Positions 43,507 through 56,307 are shown, counted from the first letter of the stretch. The stretch: 64,000 nt of DNA from Celoporthe dispersa (GCA_016584495.1 WAID01000004.1:1488001-1552000); one strand, 5' to 3'. A program made the numbers and translations. The notes: generated from the letters alone by a model not told the origin.

Positions 43507-44718
43507 ATGGCTGGCAATGAGCAGCAGTCCGAAAAGGACCATCTGCGCGTCCACTACAACAACCAGGCAGAACGGGACCTGCCACCAACACCAACTTCTA
43601 TCACCCTCGGCAGCCCCATCTCACCACTCGGGCCCAGCAGCGCTGCTGTGAGCCTGACCGCGCTCAGCAGCCCTGCCAACGACAACAGCACCGATCGCCC
43701 GGCAAGACCACCACCCTACTCCGGGCCCACAAGCACATCAACCACGCAGCAGCCCTCCTCCTCCTCTGCCTCCTCCCACCAGCCCCCCCACAGACACCCA
43801 GGCCTCCCTCCCCTCAACTACCAGCTCTACTCCCCGCCCCTGTTCGAGCTCTCCTCGGACTGCACCACCCTGAAATCCACCGCCCCCTACCTCTCCTCCT
43901 CGGCATCCGCCCTCGTCAACCTCATCCGCGCCCAGGCCAGCGTCCCGCCCAAACCCCAGCTCCACATCACGGGCACCCGCTCCGGCAATCCCTACGGCAA
44001 GCCCGACTTCGCCCTCAAGCTCAACCTCATGCACCTACTCGTCCCGGACGAGACCACCGTCACCGGCGGACAGCAGCAGCAGCGCATGGACTACATCCGG
44101 ACCGTCGCACCAGGCGAGCCCGCCCTACGCGGCGGAGCCCGCCCTTCCCTGGAGCCAGACCTGGGCGACCACGCCGGCCTAGAAGCCTGGGCACGTCGGT
44201 TCGTCGAGGACACGGGCCCCGTCAAGGCCTTTGTGCTGGAGCGCACGGTAGTCAACCTCGACACGACCTGGCTCGAGGGCCAGGTGCGGAGCCTGGTGGC
44301 CGCGACGGGGTACAAGGGTGTAGTCAGCGTGACCTTTCCCCTGACGCACGCCAGGGTGGTCGTGCAGAGCCCGGACAGGGTAAACAAGTTCTTCACGGGC
44401 CTGACGACGCTCTTTTCGGGCAAGAGGACGTATGAGGTCGTCAAGGCCGTGTGGCCTTTTGCTTCGTGTCGGAAGGATGATGAGTCGCAGCAGCAGCAGC
44501 AGCAGGAGCAGGGTGGCGTCGGCGCTGGGATGACGAGCAGGAGGGTGTGTGTGGTGCAGAGCGAGGAGCAGTGGTGGAGGGAGTGGGCACAGTCGATTCG
44601 GTATGCGATCGCGACGAGGAGGAATGGGTGGGTTACGGTGGAGGACAAGCTGGAGGCTATCATGGAGGGGAAGGGCAAGGGCATCTCGACGGTTGACTGG
44701 GGTAATATGAGCTGGTAG
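43507..44718 (+). CDS. conserved-looking fungal protein of unknown function
   Basis: A single-exon gene of 403 residues from MAGNEQQSEK. The frame is open further upstream without a better ATG. The first 100 residues are low complexity (Ser, Pro, Thr, Gln), with RPPPYSGPTSTSTTQQ resembling a PPxY/PY element (PPPY) that could bind WW-type ubiquitin ligases. The C-terminal two thirds are globular: NYQLYSPPLFELSSDCTTLK, HITGTRSGNPYGKPDFALKL, then a Gln run and WGNMSW at the end. It has no transmembrane segment or signal peptide and I do not recognise the fold. The codon bias is strongly C-ending and consistent along the whole frame, supporting a real gene. Confidence 0.65.
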   Translation: MAGNEQQSEKDHLRVHYNNQAERDLPPTPTSITLGSPISPLGPSSAAVSLTALSSPANDNSTDRPARPPPYSGPTSTSTTQQPSSSSASSHQPPHRHPGLPPLNYQLYSPPLFELSSDCTTLKSTAPYLSSSASALVNLIRAQASVPPKPQLHITGTRSGNPYGKPDFALKLNLMHLLVPDETTVTGGQQQQRMDYIRTVAPGEPALRGGARPSLEPDLGDHAGLEAWARRFVEDTGPVKAFVLERTVVNLDTTWLEGQVRSLVAATGYKGVVSVTFPLTHARVVVQSPDRVNKFFTGLTTLFSGKRTYEVVKAVWPFASCRKDDESQQQQQQEQGGVGAGMTSRRVCVVQSEEQWWREWAQSIRYAIATRRNGWVTVEDKLEAIMEGKGKGISTVDWGNMSW

Positions 44719-45157
44719 TATTCAAGTATATAGTACAACAAGGTATTATAATGGGGCCCGACACGGAGACGAAAGAGTTCAAGTTGCTGGAAGTGGAAGG
44801 AGTCGTGCATCTACAAGAGATTCTCTCTCTCTCTCAAAGGTCAAAGCTGGGAGACTGCAAGAAATAAAGTCATTGTTTCTATCCTACAGCTCCAGATCCG
44901 AAAATGTCCGCCTTTCCTAGGAAGCGCAATAACACCGTGCTATGAAGAAACCCGAGGAAATATCATAGTCACTTTCTCTCAACAAAGATCCTTTTTGTCC
45001 CGTCCAAACGCCAGACCACATCCATCATGCTCGCGATGTAATAAAATCCGCCCTCCCCTTCCCTCCCCCCCTTTTTTCCAGACCGCGAGTTCGGTGCGCG
45101 CTTGAAATGGGTATCTTTTAATCTAGAGTTGTGTAAGGTGATGGTTATATGATTTAC

Positions 45158-45183
45158 AAAAAAAAAAAAAAAAAAAAAAAAAA
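45158..45183. repeat. A26 homopolymer
   Basis: Uninterrupted A tract in convergent intergenic DNA. No retroelement-like sequence or target-site duplication is visible beside it. Confidence 0.8.
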
Positions 45184-45321
45184 GGCGTGCTTGACGTGAC
45201 GGTCTGGGGCTGGCAACCAGAACTTGAACGGGGGACACTTTGTAGATGCTGCTGAATACCACAACGCCAAGCACGCTTTGAGAGGGTGGCGGTCTTTTTG
45301 GTTTGTTTTTTCCCCTCCTTT

Positions 45322-45322
45322 T

Positions 45323-45355
<33 letters not shown>
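45322..45355. repeat. GA microsatellite
   Basis: About 15 GA units in the convergent intergenic region. Confidence 0.8.
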
Positions 45356-45790
45356 GAAGAGGTCCAAGAGGTCAAAGGGCAAGCCACAGAAGTCTGCGGG
45401 CCTTCTTATTATATCTCGGCGTATGGAAGGAGTTGTGCTGATTTGTTGTGTACCATTTTTTGACGTGGTGCTTCGAGTTTCGTCCATGAGAATCCATTCT
45501 TCTTCTCTGCCGTAGAAAGAAACCCCCCCCCCCAACCCAATGCATAACGGGAAATAGAGATTTATCTTGCAAGTGTTGCACGCATTTCCTTTTTTTTTCT
45601 TCTTCTTTCTTTTTCGTCGCTAAGGACCCTGACCTGATTTGATGTCCAATCCGTGACTTCCGGAACAGCGTCCCACCGTGAACCTCTTTTTTTCAGCATT
45701 CTGTCGTCTCATTTTGTGTCTCCCGGCTCGGCCCTCCACGTCATACATTCTTGCCAGCAAACGTGACGGGTTTGGATGGCGTCAAGGGTG

Positions 45791-48700
45791 CTAACGTCTT
45801 GGCCTCTTGTCCCGGTCGTTAAGCGGCATTTCTGAGACGTCACTCCTCCGCTTCCTTACAGACAATCGTTCGTCGCCGCGGGCATCTCGCCGGTCGTCGC
45901 TGAGTCGTCCAGACCCGCTGTCTCGAGGGCCATCCCTAGGGCCAGGATCTCTCGGCCCTCCGCGAATCGATCCTCGGCTGTTGCCCGCCCAGTCGTCTCC
46001 AGGTCTACCACCACTGTTCCCTCCTCCGTCACCTCTGCCCATCTCGCCCCTGCTGTTGTCACCCCTCTCCCCGCGGTGCCGTGATTCGCGACCAGAACTT
46101 GGCGGCTCCCTGCCACCACCACCACCAGGCAGAGGTTCTCGGTTACTGCTGTTGGCGGCCACATCCCGCATGGGCCGTCTCGGCTGGATAGGTTCGTGGT
46201 TGGGATCTCGATCACGGCTCATGTCCATCCCCGGAGGCGGCGCAGCAGCCCGTCGATCGTGTCGCTCGTGATTTTCACTGCCACGTGGTTCTCTCGCCTC
46301 GCGCTCTCCGCGCGGACTCCGCTCTCGACCGCTATGCCTACTGGGCCGTTCTGGCCGGTCCCGATGATCCCTCCGTCCACTGCGGTCATAGTCGCCCCTG
46401 CTGCTCGAGAAGTCGTCTTGGTGCGGTCCCGACCTTGACAGCTCCCGAGGTGGTGGTCCATTGCTGTCGGCTCCAGCTTGAGGACGATCCGGGATGGCGC
46501 TCCGCCGCATGGGATCTGGCCGTTCCTGGACTGGGGTCGAAACCGGTGACGCGCCCGTTAGGACCTGCGCGTCGGAGTCCGGCAGGTTCGTTCTCTGCCT
46601 CCGATAGTCGCCGTCTCGCCTGTTAGGCGTGATACTGTTCTGCAGGTCCTGGAGCTGTCTTCTCGCGCTGCCTCTCTGGCGCTCGTGGCTTGCTGCGGGA
46701 CCAGTCGGGGTTGGATAAGGAGAGCTGTGCTCTGTGACTGGCGTGCTCGGTAGACTGCCCGGGCCATGACGCGAGCCGGAGGGGCCAGTCGGTGTGGGCA
46801 TCCGGTCGTTGGTGTGGATAGGCGGCATATTCGGTCGGCCACGGGATGGAGGAGGCCCTCCTGGTGGTGGAGGAGGAGGCGGTGGAGTTGAGGCGATATG
46901 GTTCATTCGATCCGGATGTACCGGCACCTGGTTGGGGTTGCTAGAATCGAAATGCTTCACACGGTCGGGGTGCATCCCAGTGTTGGGAGCATGCGCAGCG
47001 GGACCTCCGGCTCCCTGAGCCGATTCGGCCTGGTTTGGCTGGGGCCTGCGTGGTCTTGATGAGGCGGGCCCAGTCGGAGGCTGGCGGTCTGGTGAAGGTG
47101 CTCGGGGAGGAGGGTCAGGAGGCAACATCCGCCCTTCTGATCGAGGTGCCGGAAGCGTCGAGGACGCCCTGGACGAGCTCCTGGCCCCGCGCCCGCGGGG
47201 CCCTGCGGCACCGTATCTGCGACAGAAGATACCGAAGGGATCGGGTTCAATCGTCCGTAGTTTGGGTCCTGCTGCTGATTCGCCCTGCTCCGATCCGAAT
47301 CGTGGGTGCGCTGGGCTGGCCCCTGATGAGATGCATCGCGGCCGCGGTCGCCCGACGGTGGGAAGGCCTGATCCCGCGGCGCTTCACTGTCCCTGGCAGA
47401 GGGCTGGAGTGGTTCAGCTGCATTCCCGTTTCTACGGCTATGCCGATCCTCACGACTTGGCCTCTCGTCTCTCCTCGGCGATGATGCGCGTGATGACACA
47501 CGGTCCCGTCCGGTCTCTCTTGGCGACCGTGTTGATGTTGATGGGCTGCCCTGCGTGGTCTGCATAAGCGCAGCGCGTTGGGGATTGATCATCTCGGGTC
47601 GATCGTCCGTCTGGATCAGGGCTGCTCGTTGAGGGTTCATTGGCGGTTCTTCCGGCCCCTCTTTAGCGGCTGCCGCTTGAGACTGAGGAGGCTGGATAGG
47701 TTGCTCCCGCGGGCCACGGCTATCACGGCTCTGGGTGCGATCTCGGGTCGGTCGAGCATCTAGATCACTGGCTGCCGGTTCACCTCGACGCGGTGCGGTC
47801 TCAGGGCGGCTCGACGACCAGTCACGCTCCGAGAGTCGTCCGGGCTCACGAGCGATACCCTCATTTGCTCTGCGGTCCGAGTCGTGGTGATCTCGTCTAT
47901 CCCCACGCCCGCTGTCCTGCGGACGATGATCACGCAGATCTCTTGGATCGCGAGGAAGGTCCCTAGGGTCACGATGGCGCTCCCTCGAGTCCCGTGGCTC
48001 TCTTGCCTCTCGAGGCTGTTTCGACTCCCGGCCGTCTCTGGCGGGTAGATCGCGACGCTCAGGAGTAGGGTGCTGTGGATGGTAACGACCAGGGATCGGC
48101 ACATTAGGACGATTCGGCAGGCCGTGGGGCAATCTCTCTGGCCTCGACGTAGATGACGGCCGTGAGCTGTCACTGCGCCCATTTGACGTGGAGGTTGGCG
48201 GCACGGGAAGACCCGGTTTGGGCGTCGCGGGCCTGCTGCCCGGTGCAATAGGCTTGTCTCTGTTTGAGAGATCCTTTCGCGCATCGTTGTCTTGAGCCGG
48301 AGTCCCGCTGGCTGCAGATGCGGTCTTTGCCTGTTCGTTCTGGGCAGAACTCGTAGAGGCTTTGGATTCCTTGCCATCTTTTACCTCACCATCTTCCACT
48401 TCCGCGGGCTGGGCAGATGCAGCAGTTCTGTTTCGTGTCAGTAATCTTGTGAGCGATGGCTGTTTTAGGGTTGTTGTCAAGGGTACTGACGTGGTGCTCT
48501 GGTGAGGTTTGAATTCTGCTGCAGTCGGGCGCAGAGTGGAATTTGCCCCTGGTGCGGTCATCTCGACATCCTTAGGCCCATCCTGTGGCGTGACGGACTG
48601 TATGGGTGCGTTAGCACTGCTGGTCCTCCCTCCTCAAAAGCTTTTGTACTGCTTACCATGTTAGGACGGAATGCTTGAACAGCAACCCATTTGGAATCGC

Positions 48701-51700
48701 GCCTCTTCAGCATGGCGTAGACCGTCTGGGCAGCAACTGAAAGGTCGACACGGTGCTCTTCTTCCGATCCACCCCTTGAACCTTCTTCACGGGTCTTGAT
48801 CTCGTCGAGAACTTTCAGCAGCTGGGAACCCATAAAGTTGACAGCGGGGAAGAACTCCGCCACCCATTTGACTACCGTCAGAGCGTTCCTGATGTGCATC
48901 CACTCCTTGGTCCCCTGCAGACAGCCTTTCAACGCAATGTTGAGATTCTTGTGCCACTCATAATGAGAATCTCGGAAGAATGGATGCTCCACGAAAGCCG
49001 TCGGGTTGCCTTCGTCGTCAAAGGTGGTGGCGAAGCTCAAATACTTGCGCTTGGGGCCAAAAGCCTCCTTCTCATAGACCGCCTTATCGGCGTGCCATCT
49101 TGCCAGGTCCTCGAGGACGCATTTGAGAAAACGTCCTAGATACTCTGCTTCGCGGACGGTCGCGGAGAAGATGATCGCACGGAGTCGGTTTGCGTTGAAA
49201 AGCTGCTCATAAAGCGTGAAGAGCTTGAAATTTGGCGTCTGGTTCTCGTGCAGGCATTTCAGCAACCTGAAGCAGTATTCCGTGTCTGCGGCAGACGTGA
49301 GGAGCCTAGGCAATATGCAATGCTCCAACAAAGCATCAGCAACTACTGCCGACTCTGCAATCGACCCAGAAAACCAATATTTGGCTTGTCTGGCCAGTCG
49401 GAATTTGGTCTTTTGGTAGCGTTCGATGTGGCTTCCAAGCTCTTCCCTGATAGATTGTGCCAGTGCCTGGAGTGCCTTCTTCTTCTCTTCTTTCTTGTTC
49501 ATTCCGTGTCGGGTCATGTCGGTGCGGTCTCTCATGACCTCGTTTGACTCCTTGTTGAGCCGATCGTTCTCGGCCTCATAGCTCATTTGCGGCACGTGCA
49601 AGTCGCCAAGAGAAAGAGACCAGAAGGTGACATAGAACTCTGGACTGAGGTTCTCCCAGGTCGACGAAGGAAAGGAGTCCTGGATGCTGTCGACGATAGG
49701 CTGTAGCACATCGGCAATCGGGTCAAGCTTTCGTGTCTCGGGCGCTGGAGGTATGCTGACATCTCCATGATTTTCTCCAACAGGCTTGTCGTCCACGGCC
49801 ATCTTGTCCTCCGCCTCGTTCTTGTCGAGAACCTGTTTGTCCGCCGGGCTGCCAGCGCTGGCCTCATTCATCACCAGGTCGCCATCGACATCAGCGGCCT
49901 CTCGCGCCGTCTGAGGGTTTAAAGAGCCATCCTTGGTGGATGAGAGTGCCGGTGCTTTGGTATTGGCCATGCGATAAGCCAGGCTGGCCCTCCCGATCAT
50001 GAAAGCCAGATTGACGTCTAGGCCATAGATTGTCATCAGCTCCACGACGCCTGGAATGAGCTTGTCAAAGTCATCCGGGGCCAGGTTACTTCGGAGGAGG
50101 TCGAGATACTGCGCCAAGGCTTGTTGAGCCTCGTCCATGATGGTGGCGAGGTACTTGACATGAGCGTCATCCTGATATAGTGCTGACTGGCGATACTGAG
50201 CCAAGTTGATCAGGAGCCTTCCAGCCAGCTTCGTATCGACCAGGGACTGCATGAGGCGTTTTGCACCGCTGACATACTCGAACCGCCGATCGCCGAGCTT
50301 GATTAAAGTCTGCCGGCGCAAGACCTCGCCGCCCGTCATTGCACGCAATTGGGCATCCGTGAAGTCCACATCGGAGACCACGCCAGCCATGCTCAGGATG
50401 AGCTCTCGAAGTATTACCAGATCTGTAGAGTTGCCTCTCGACAGCTGGCTGTTGACATATTGAAGAACCGGAGATGGCGCCATGTTCTGGTATCGCTTGA
50501 AGACACGGCCGGAGAACTTGGACAGGGCTTGCAGCCATTTGCTGGTGAGTAACACAGATGCTTCTTGTGTCCGGCTTCGAGATCTGCCGCCCAGAGCACT
50601 CATCAGGGACCACGTCAGAACGTCGTAGCCCAAGTCCGTGAAGTATCTCGCGCACTCGACAAAGGCCTGAATCAGGTTGGGATAGGCCTCGATCTGGTCG
50701 AAAGCGGTCTTGAAGACGACACCAGGGGACGAGTACGCAGTCTTGGCGAGCTTTTTGGCCATTGAGGCCAAGTTGGTGAGGGAGAGTCGCTTGAGCACAC
50801 TGTTCGTCTCTGCCCTGGTACGTGCGAAAGCCGACTTCATCGCTGCGCTTCGCGAGGTTCGGCCGAGGAACCATTCCGAGTAGATGGCGTACCGCGTGGT
50901 GATCGGGAATCGCTTCAACAGATCCCAGACAGCATGGACAGCGAAAGAGTTGTGTTCGGTCAGGCTGAGGGCGGGGACCAGTAAGCGTGTGAGCAAATCC
51001 TGCCAGCGGTTCGAGTTCTGGGGCGACTGATCCTGGGACAGACTCATAGCCCCGATTCCGGCGAGCTTCGCGAGGAGCGTCGGATTCCTGCCGATGTTGA
51101 CCCCTGACAGGTTCATGAGCGTATCACAAAGCGTGAACACATCATCGATGGTTTGGCAGATGGGCACATTGTCAGCCCACTCATCCCAGTAGTACCTGTA
51201 GGGCGTGTTGTTGCTCTCGCCGTCGGGGTGCGGCCAGCGAAAAGGTCGCCTCTGCAGTGTCTGGCCGAGTCTCACGGATCCCTTGGCGACACCTGTCTGC
51301 TCAATGTCTGGAAGACGCTTCGGCGGGATCTCAGGCTGCACTCCAGAATCCCGAGGAACGACCCTGCATTCGTCGGAGACCTTCTCTATGGAGTGCAGGA
51401 GCAGGCGGTTGATAAGCTTGTAGAGGTTGGGATATGCCTCTGGCAGCCACGGGTACTGCGTCAAGATGTAGAGAGCTTCGGGTATGGATCCCATGGTGAG
51501 GAGCTCGGTCAGCAGCTGCACTTTCTGGGGAGGATATTCATCCTTGTCCTTGTCCTTTTCCTTCTCCTTGTCCTTGTCGTCAGATGCATCAGTGGCTTTC
51601 GTCTGGGCTGTTGGTTTTGCGGGTGGTTGGTCGGGGGAGTCGTTTGTTAGAACGGACATGGTTAGAGCATTATTGCCTCTGCCGGTCTTCTTTCGCTCTT

Positions 51701-53263
51701 CCTCCTCAAGCACCTTCTCTCTCTCCGCCCGGTGCACCTGCATGTTGGCATCGTCGGGCGACAGGTGCGGCCACAAGTCAGCGAGTGAGATGAAGCCGAT
51801 CTTGATAAGCAGTGCGGTCATATAAAAGAGGTTGGCGGGAATGACATCGTTGTCTCGATCCCGAATATCCGATTCGTAGAATCGCAGCTTGAAGCCGAGC
51901 AGCTGGGCGGCGACCCTGTTTCCTTGAGGCGGCAGGGTCTTGGTGGCCAAGATCCACTGAGATTCCGGGTCCAGATGTGAGAGGTCGTCGGGCTGCTGGT
52001 CGCTCGATTCAAGAACAGCCTTGATGCGCTGGAGCTCGGGTCCCTGAGGCTGTCGGCCGCCGAGTTCAAAGTATGCCCTGAGACGCCCTTCCTGGGCCCT
52101 GCTCCAAAAGTCAAGATCCCGCTGTAGGCATTGAGCGCTAATAATCTTTTCGTCCTCCTCGCTTGTCTGCCAGTGGCTCGACTCCGGGAGGGCCCATTTC
52201 GGCAGGCCACCACAAAAAGTCGAGGATTTGACATGGCTGCGGGGCCACCATGAGCTGATGCGCAGGAACTTGACAAAGAACCGGTTCTGCTTGATGACGA
52301 CGGAGGCGAATACGTCGAGAAGCACATCGAGGACCCGGCCGACATCCAGGTCAAAAGTACCGATGAGACCCTTGACCCTCTCAAAGGCTGCTTGGACCGC
52401 ATCCGAGCTCGGGGCCTGGTGGTTGCATGTTGTGAAGAGCTCCGTCGCAAGCTTCGCATATCCTTCGGTCTCCTCACGCAGCAGGTTGTAGTTTGCCTGT
52501 TTGTACAGGATGTTGGTAGCCTGACGGATGCCCACCCTGGTGAAAGTTTCGCGAATCAGCCCCAGCTGCTCCAGCACGGCCGGCTCGAGAACCCGGCGCA
52601 TCAGCGCAGGGTCGATATTGGTTGCGATCATGAAGTCACGCAGATTTGAGCCGTCCCTGCTCGGCTCAGCATCGAGGTAGACGGAAACGGTGTCGAGAAA
52701 CAAGATGTGGGGATCGAAGGTGCACGCGTCGCTGCTGTCTGCGTCGTGGGGCCCAATGATCTCCTTGGTGACCTCACCCGCGTCGGAGGCCCTCAGGCGG
52801 CAGTCGAGACATGACTGCAGCAGCTCCTGAAAGATGGTAGACAGCTCCTGCAGGTCCTCGTCGTCACGCGACTGGACGCCATGTTGGACCAGCTCGTGGC
52901 GACCGCCCTGCGCCCAACTGCCCAGGCGAGCATCGGTCACAATATCGTAGCGGTAGCCGGATTGTATTGGCGAGGGAGGCGCAGGGAACTGCGCAGCGGG
53001 GATGTTCGTGGTCACAGGGGCGGCGGCAGGTTGAGATGATGCGCTGGAGGGCCGGGCGAGAGACGGTGGGTTGGGGGTGGTGCTCCTCCTCCGCCAGGGG
53101 CAGCCGAGGGGGCGCCTGAATCGCGGCGGTCGTTGCGCCTTGAGGCCCTAGAGCCACCACCAGCACGGCCTCGGTCATGCTGGGCCAGGCTGGTGTCGCC
53201 TGGTCGGTGAGGTGAAGGGCGGGTGGCTCCCAAGTCGGCAGTCCTCTTGCGCTTCGGAGCCAT
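45791..53263 (-). CDS. THO2: THO complex subunit 2
   Basis: The largest gene here, about 2450 residues on the minus strand. It starts MAPKRKRTADLG at 53263. Introns are 48656-48598 (59 nt) and 48490-48428 (63 nt); both rejoin in phase. Two single bases must be added: in the G5 (coding C5) run at 53073-53077, linking GGGGAPPP to NPPSLARPSS, and in the C4 run at 47185-47188. The body (about 80-1560) is the helical Tho2 core with DLDFWSRAQEGRLRAYFELG, TLPPQGNRVAAQLLGFKLRF, FPITTRYAIYSEWFLGRTSR, SPEFYVTFWSLSLGDLHVP and a VDLSVAAQTVYAMLKRRDSK segment. The tail (about 1560-2450) is disordered, rich in Arg, Asp, Ser and Pro. It has repeats such as MNPQRAAL/INPQRAAL and a P-run. THO couples transcription elongation to mRNP assembly and export and limits R-loops. 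It is longer than yeast Tho2 mainly because of this tail. Confidence 0.9.
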
Positions 53264-54118
53264 GGTCAGATCGGTATCTGCGACGGCAATGTCATCAGTG
53301 CGGAGAGGGATATCGAAGCTGTCTGGAGGACGAAGCTGATCGAGGGCAACCTGACGAGGAGGGGCCGTAGATGCGAGGGGCCGATGAGGTCTCTTTGTTC
53401 TGGCGTGACCGTGAACAAACGAAGTTCAAAGGCACGTCTCGCCTGCCGCTCGGAGCGGCGTAAGCAGAGTTGAAAGGACCCTGGGCGAAGCAAGAAGAAA
53501 AAAAGAAGAGAAGGAAAAGAAAGAGAAACAACAAAGAAAATTGGTTCAAGATACGAAAGTGTGGATATGGCGCACCACTCGGTCGAAAATTCGAGTGCAG
53601 GGCGGAGGGAATGAGTGAGCTAGGTCGTCGACAAGACAAAAAGAACTTCAAGGCTGTCAATTGCGAGAGCTTCGCGAGTTGCTTCCTGCTATTGCCATAA
53701 CGGAAACAACGTTGGGGTCGGTCGCGCCTTTGCCGGCCGGAAGGCAGGATCCTATGACTTAGTAAGCATAGGTACCGCACTGTGACAAGGCTAGGCGTGC
53801 TGCTAGGATACTTACCTAGGGCGGTCCTGGCAGTGCCCTTAGCAAGGGGGGGAGGTCCAACCAGCAAATGACGTCTCCGGCATCGCCTTCAGCAAAAAAA
53901 AAAAAAAAAGATGCCGCCGCTATTTACTTGAGCAGTCCAGTTGCGATGACTCTTCTTCACTTGGCACCAGTGCGCATCTTTGCTCAAATAGCCTCACGAT
54001 TTTGCTCCTGATTACAGAGATTCGTCACCCTCCCATCTCATCCAATTTCCTTTTTTTATAAAAAAAAAGAGGTCCATTCTATTCTTACTATTACTCTTCA
54101 AACGTCCCAGAACGGACA
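53264..54118. other. divergent promoter region, THO2 (-) and MET2 (+)
   Basis: Contains an A16 tract at about 53895-53910 and an A-rich stretch at 54056-54070 just before the MET2 start. I saw no CACGTG or Cys3-type palindrome. Confidence 0.45.
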
Positions 54119-55749
54119 ATGGCAGACACGAACGGCCATGACGGCTGCAAATACGGTAAGTTGACCCTGGAGGCGGAGGTGACCACATACGGGCTCAGGC
54201 CAAAGAGCAGAGACACCAGTGGCTGAATACATGCAAGAAAGAATACAATCGCAGGCCGAGAATCCATTCTCAGGCTTGATCCCAGACCAGCAGATCGCAG
54301 TGATACCATCTTTCACTCTCGAGTCCGGCGTGACATTACGAAATGTCCCTGTCGCATACACCACCAAGGGGAAGTTGTCTCCATCTGGAGATAATGCCAT
54401 GGTGATATGCCATGCTCTGACCGGCAGTGCTGATGTGGGTGACTGGTGGGGGCCGCTTTTGGGCGGGAACGGGCGGGCATTTGATGTGTCTCGCTTCTTC
54501 GTGGTCTGCATGAACAGCCTGGGCAGTCCCTATGGCACCGCCAGCCCGGTGACTGCCAAGGATGGAGACAGCAGCAGTGAGAGATATGGTCCTGAGTTCC
54601 CTCTGACCACGATACGGGACGATGTCCGGTAAGCCATCTTCGCTCTCACCATGGACATGTGCGGCGGCTGTCTGATCTGAACCACTCTCTTCTCCCAGGC
54701 TTCACCGGCTGCTCCTGGACGACCTGGGCGTCAAACAGGTCGCTGCCGTCATCGGTGGCTCCATGGGAGGAATGTTGGTCCTCGAGTGGGCCTACTTTGG
54801 CAAAGACTATGTTCGCTGCATCGTGCCAATCGCCACGTCCAGCCGGCACAGCGCGTGGTGCATCAGCTGGGGCGAGGCGCAGAGGCAGAGCATCTACGCC
54901 GACCCCAAGTACGACGACGGTTACTACTCGTTCGATGACCCGCCCTCCACGGGTCTCGGCGCAGCGAGGATGTCTGCGCTCCTGACCTATCGTAGCCGCA
55001 ACTCATTTGAGTCCCGCTTCGGCCGCAACATACCCGATCCTTCACGGCGTCAGACAATTCGCGAGAGGACTCGGCCCAGCACCCCCTCTGAGGCTCACTT
55101 CAATATCCACAACGATGGGCATAAGATCAACCGACCTGCAAACTCGAGGAGGACAAGCCAGACCCCGCGGGCCAGCGAGGGCAGCACCCCGGCACCAGGA
55201 GCTGACGGTGCGGCCGAGCAGGCGCTGGATCCTCAGTTCCACGGCCCAAACCAAGAGAGCCTCACAGGAGGGGACAGCGTGCCCAGCTCGACGTACTTCT
55301 CAGCCCAGTCATATCTGAGGTACCAAGGAGGGAAGTTCGTCAAGCGGTTCGACAGTAACTGTTACATCGCCATCACGAGGAAGCTGGACACCCACGACGT
55401 GTCCCGTGACCGTGCTCCGACCGTCGCGGAGGCCCTAGCCCTGATCGAGCAGCCGGCTCTGGTCCTTGGCATCGAGAGCGACGGCCTGTTCACCTTTGCC
55501 GAGCAGCAGGAGCTGGCCGAGCACATCGGAAACGCCAAGCTCGGCAAGATCGAGAGCCCTGAGGGGCACGATGCGTTCCTGCTCCAATTCGAGCAGGTCA
55601 ACAAGTACATCCTGGAGTTCCTCCACGAGGTCCTTCCCGACATCATGCAGCAGGGCGGCGAGCCGGCGGCTGTCGAGAGCTCCATCGGCCAGCTGACCAA
55701 GAGCAGCACGTTTGGCGAGGCCGAGGTAGAGGATATCACGGCCTGGTGA
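54119..55749 (+). CDS. MET2: homoserine O-acetyltransferase
   Basis: Transfers acetyl from acetyl-CoA to L-homoserine, the entry to methionine synthesis. Three exons, 54119-54155, 54220-54628 and 54699-55749, with introns of 64 and 70 nt in exact phase; 498 residues beginning MADTNGHDGC. It has an alpha/beta-hydrolase fold: LTGSADVGDWWGPLLG and the MNSLGSPYGTASP oxyanion region, then the nucleophile elbow IGGSMGGM (S170). The catalytic acid is LGIESDGLF (D410) and the His ESPEGHDAF (H439). A hydrophilic insertion between about residues 245 and 320 (Arg/Ser/Pro-rich) separates the lid from FSAQSYLRYQGGKFVKRFD, as in other filamentous fungal members. It is distinguished from serine/homoserine O-succinyl enzymes by these fungal features only, so substrate specificity is by family. 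It is divergently transcribed from THO2. Confidence 0.93.
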
Positions 55750-56144
55750 AGAGGCCCAGCAACATGTCGATGATTTTCGGGAGAGAAACCCGGGCAACTG
55801 CGCAAGAGCGAAGCAATATTGGATTATGTTCAACTCGTGATTCAGCGTTTCTGGCATTGGGGGCGTTCTTCTTTTTCCGTTTTCTTCTTTCTTCTTCATA
55901 TGAAGGGTCGGTGCTTACGGCGTTCAACCCGCCGGCTTGGGTTTAGATTGATTGTGGGAAAAGGGAGATGGGCGGACGGGCTTAGGAGAGAATTCCGAAT
56001 CAAAGATCAACCATTCATCCACCCACTTACTTGCGACCGAAGCCAGTGACAGGGTAACGCCAGCCCAGTGGTCAGTGTCTCGGGAGTACTCCACCCCTCG
56101 CAGTACCGCACTATTCGATGAATTCGAACTGGCAATTATCAGCC

Positions 56145-56168
56145 CTCTCTCTCTCTCTCTCTCTCTCC
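56145..56168. repeat. CT microsatellite
   Basis: About 11 CT units in the intergenic region downstream of MET2. Confidence 0.8.
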
Positions 56169-56307
56169 CTCGCTCTTGATGAGAGACAGACAGGAGTCGG
56201 AGGGCGGATGTTCAGTTTCTCTCGTCACTCTTGCAACGTGCCTGAGGTTGAAAAAGTACGCAGATCAGCACATGACCGAAAAGCATGGGTTCCCAGACAC
56301 CAGGGAG

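Larger units (their letters stand above)
44719..45790. other. convergent intergenic region with long poly-A and GA tracts
   Basis: Lies between the 3' ends of the preceding gene (+) and THO2 (-). It holds a run of 26 A (45158-45183), a GA microsatellite (45322-45355) and a C9 run near 45524-45532. No gene is seen. Confidence 0.5.

Noticed and set aside
45158..45183. Poly-A tail of a retroposed element
   Set aside because: No element sequence and no target-site duplication next to the A tract.
44969..45535. Minus-strand frame of 188 codons in the convergent spacer
   Set aside because: It is made of poly-Phe and Leu-Ser repeats encoded by the A26 and GA tracts, with no conserved text.
53295..53867. 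Minus-strand frame of 190 codons upstream of THO2
   Set aside because: Low-complexity leader DNA (poly Leu/Phe from an A/G-rich tract); no family resemblance and no splice link to THO2.
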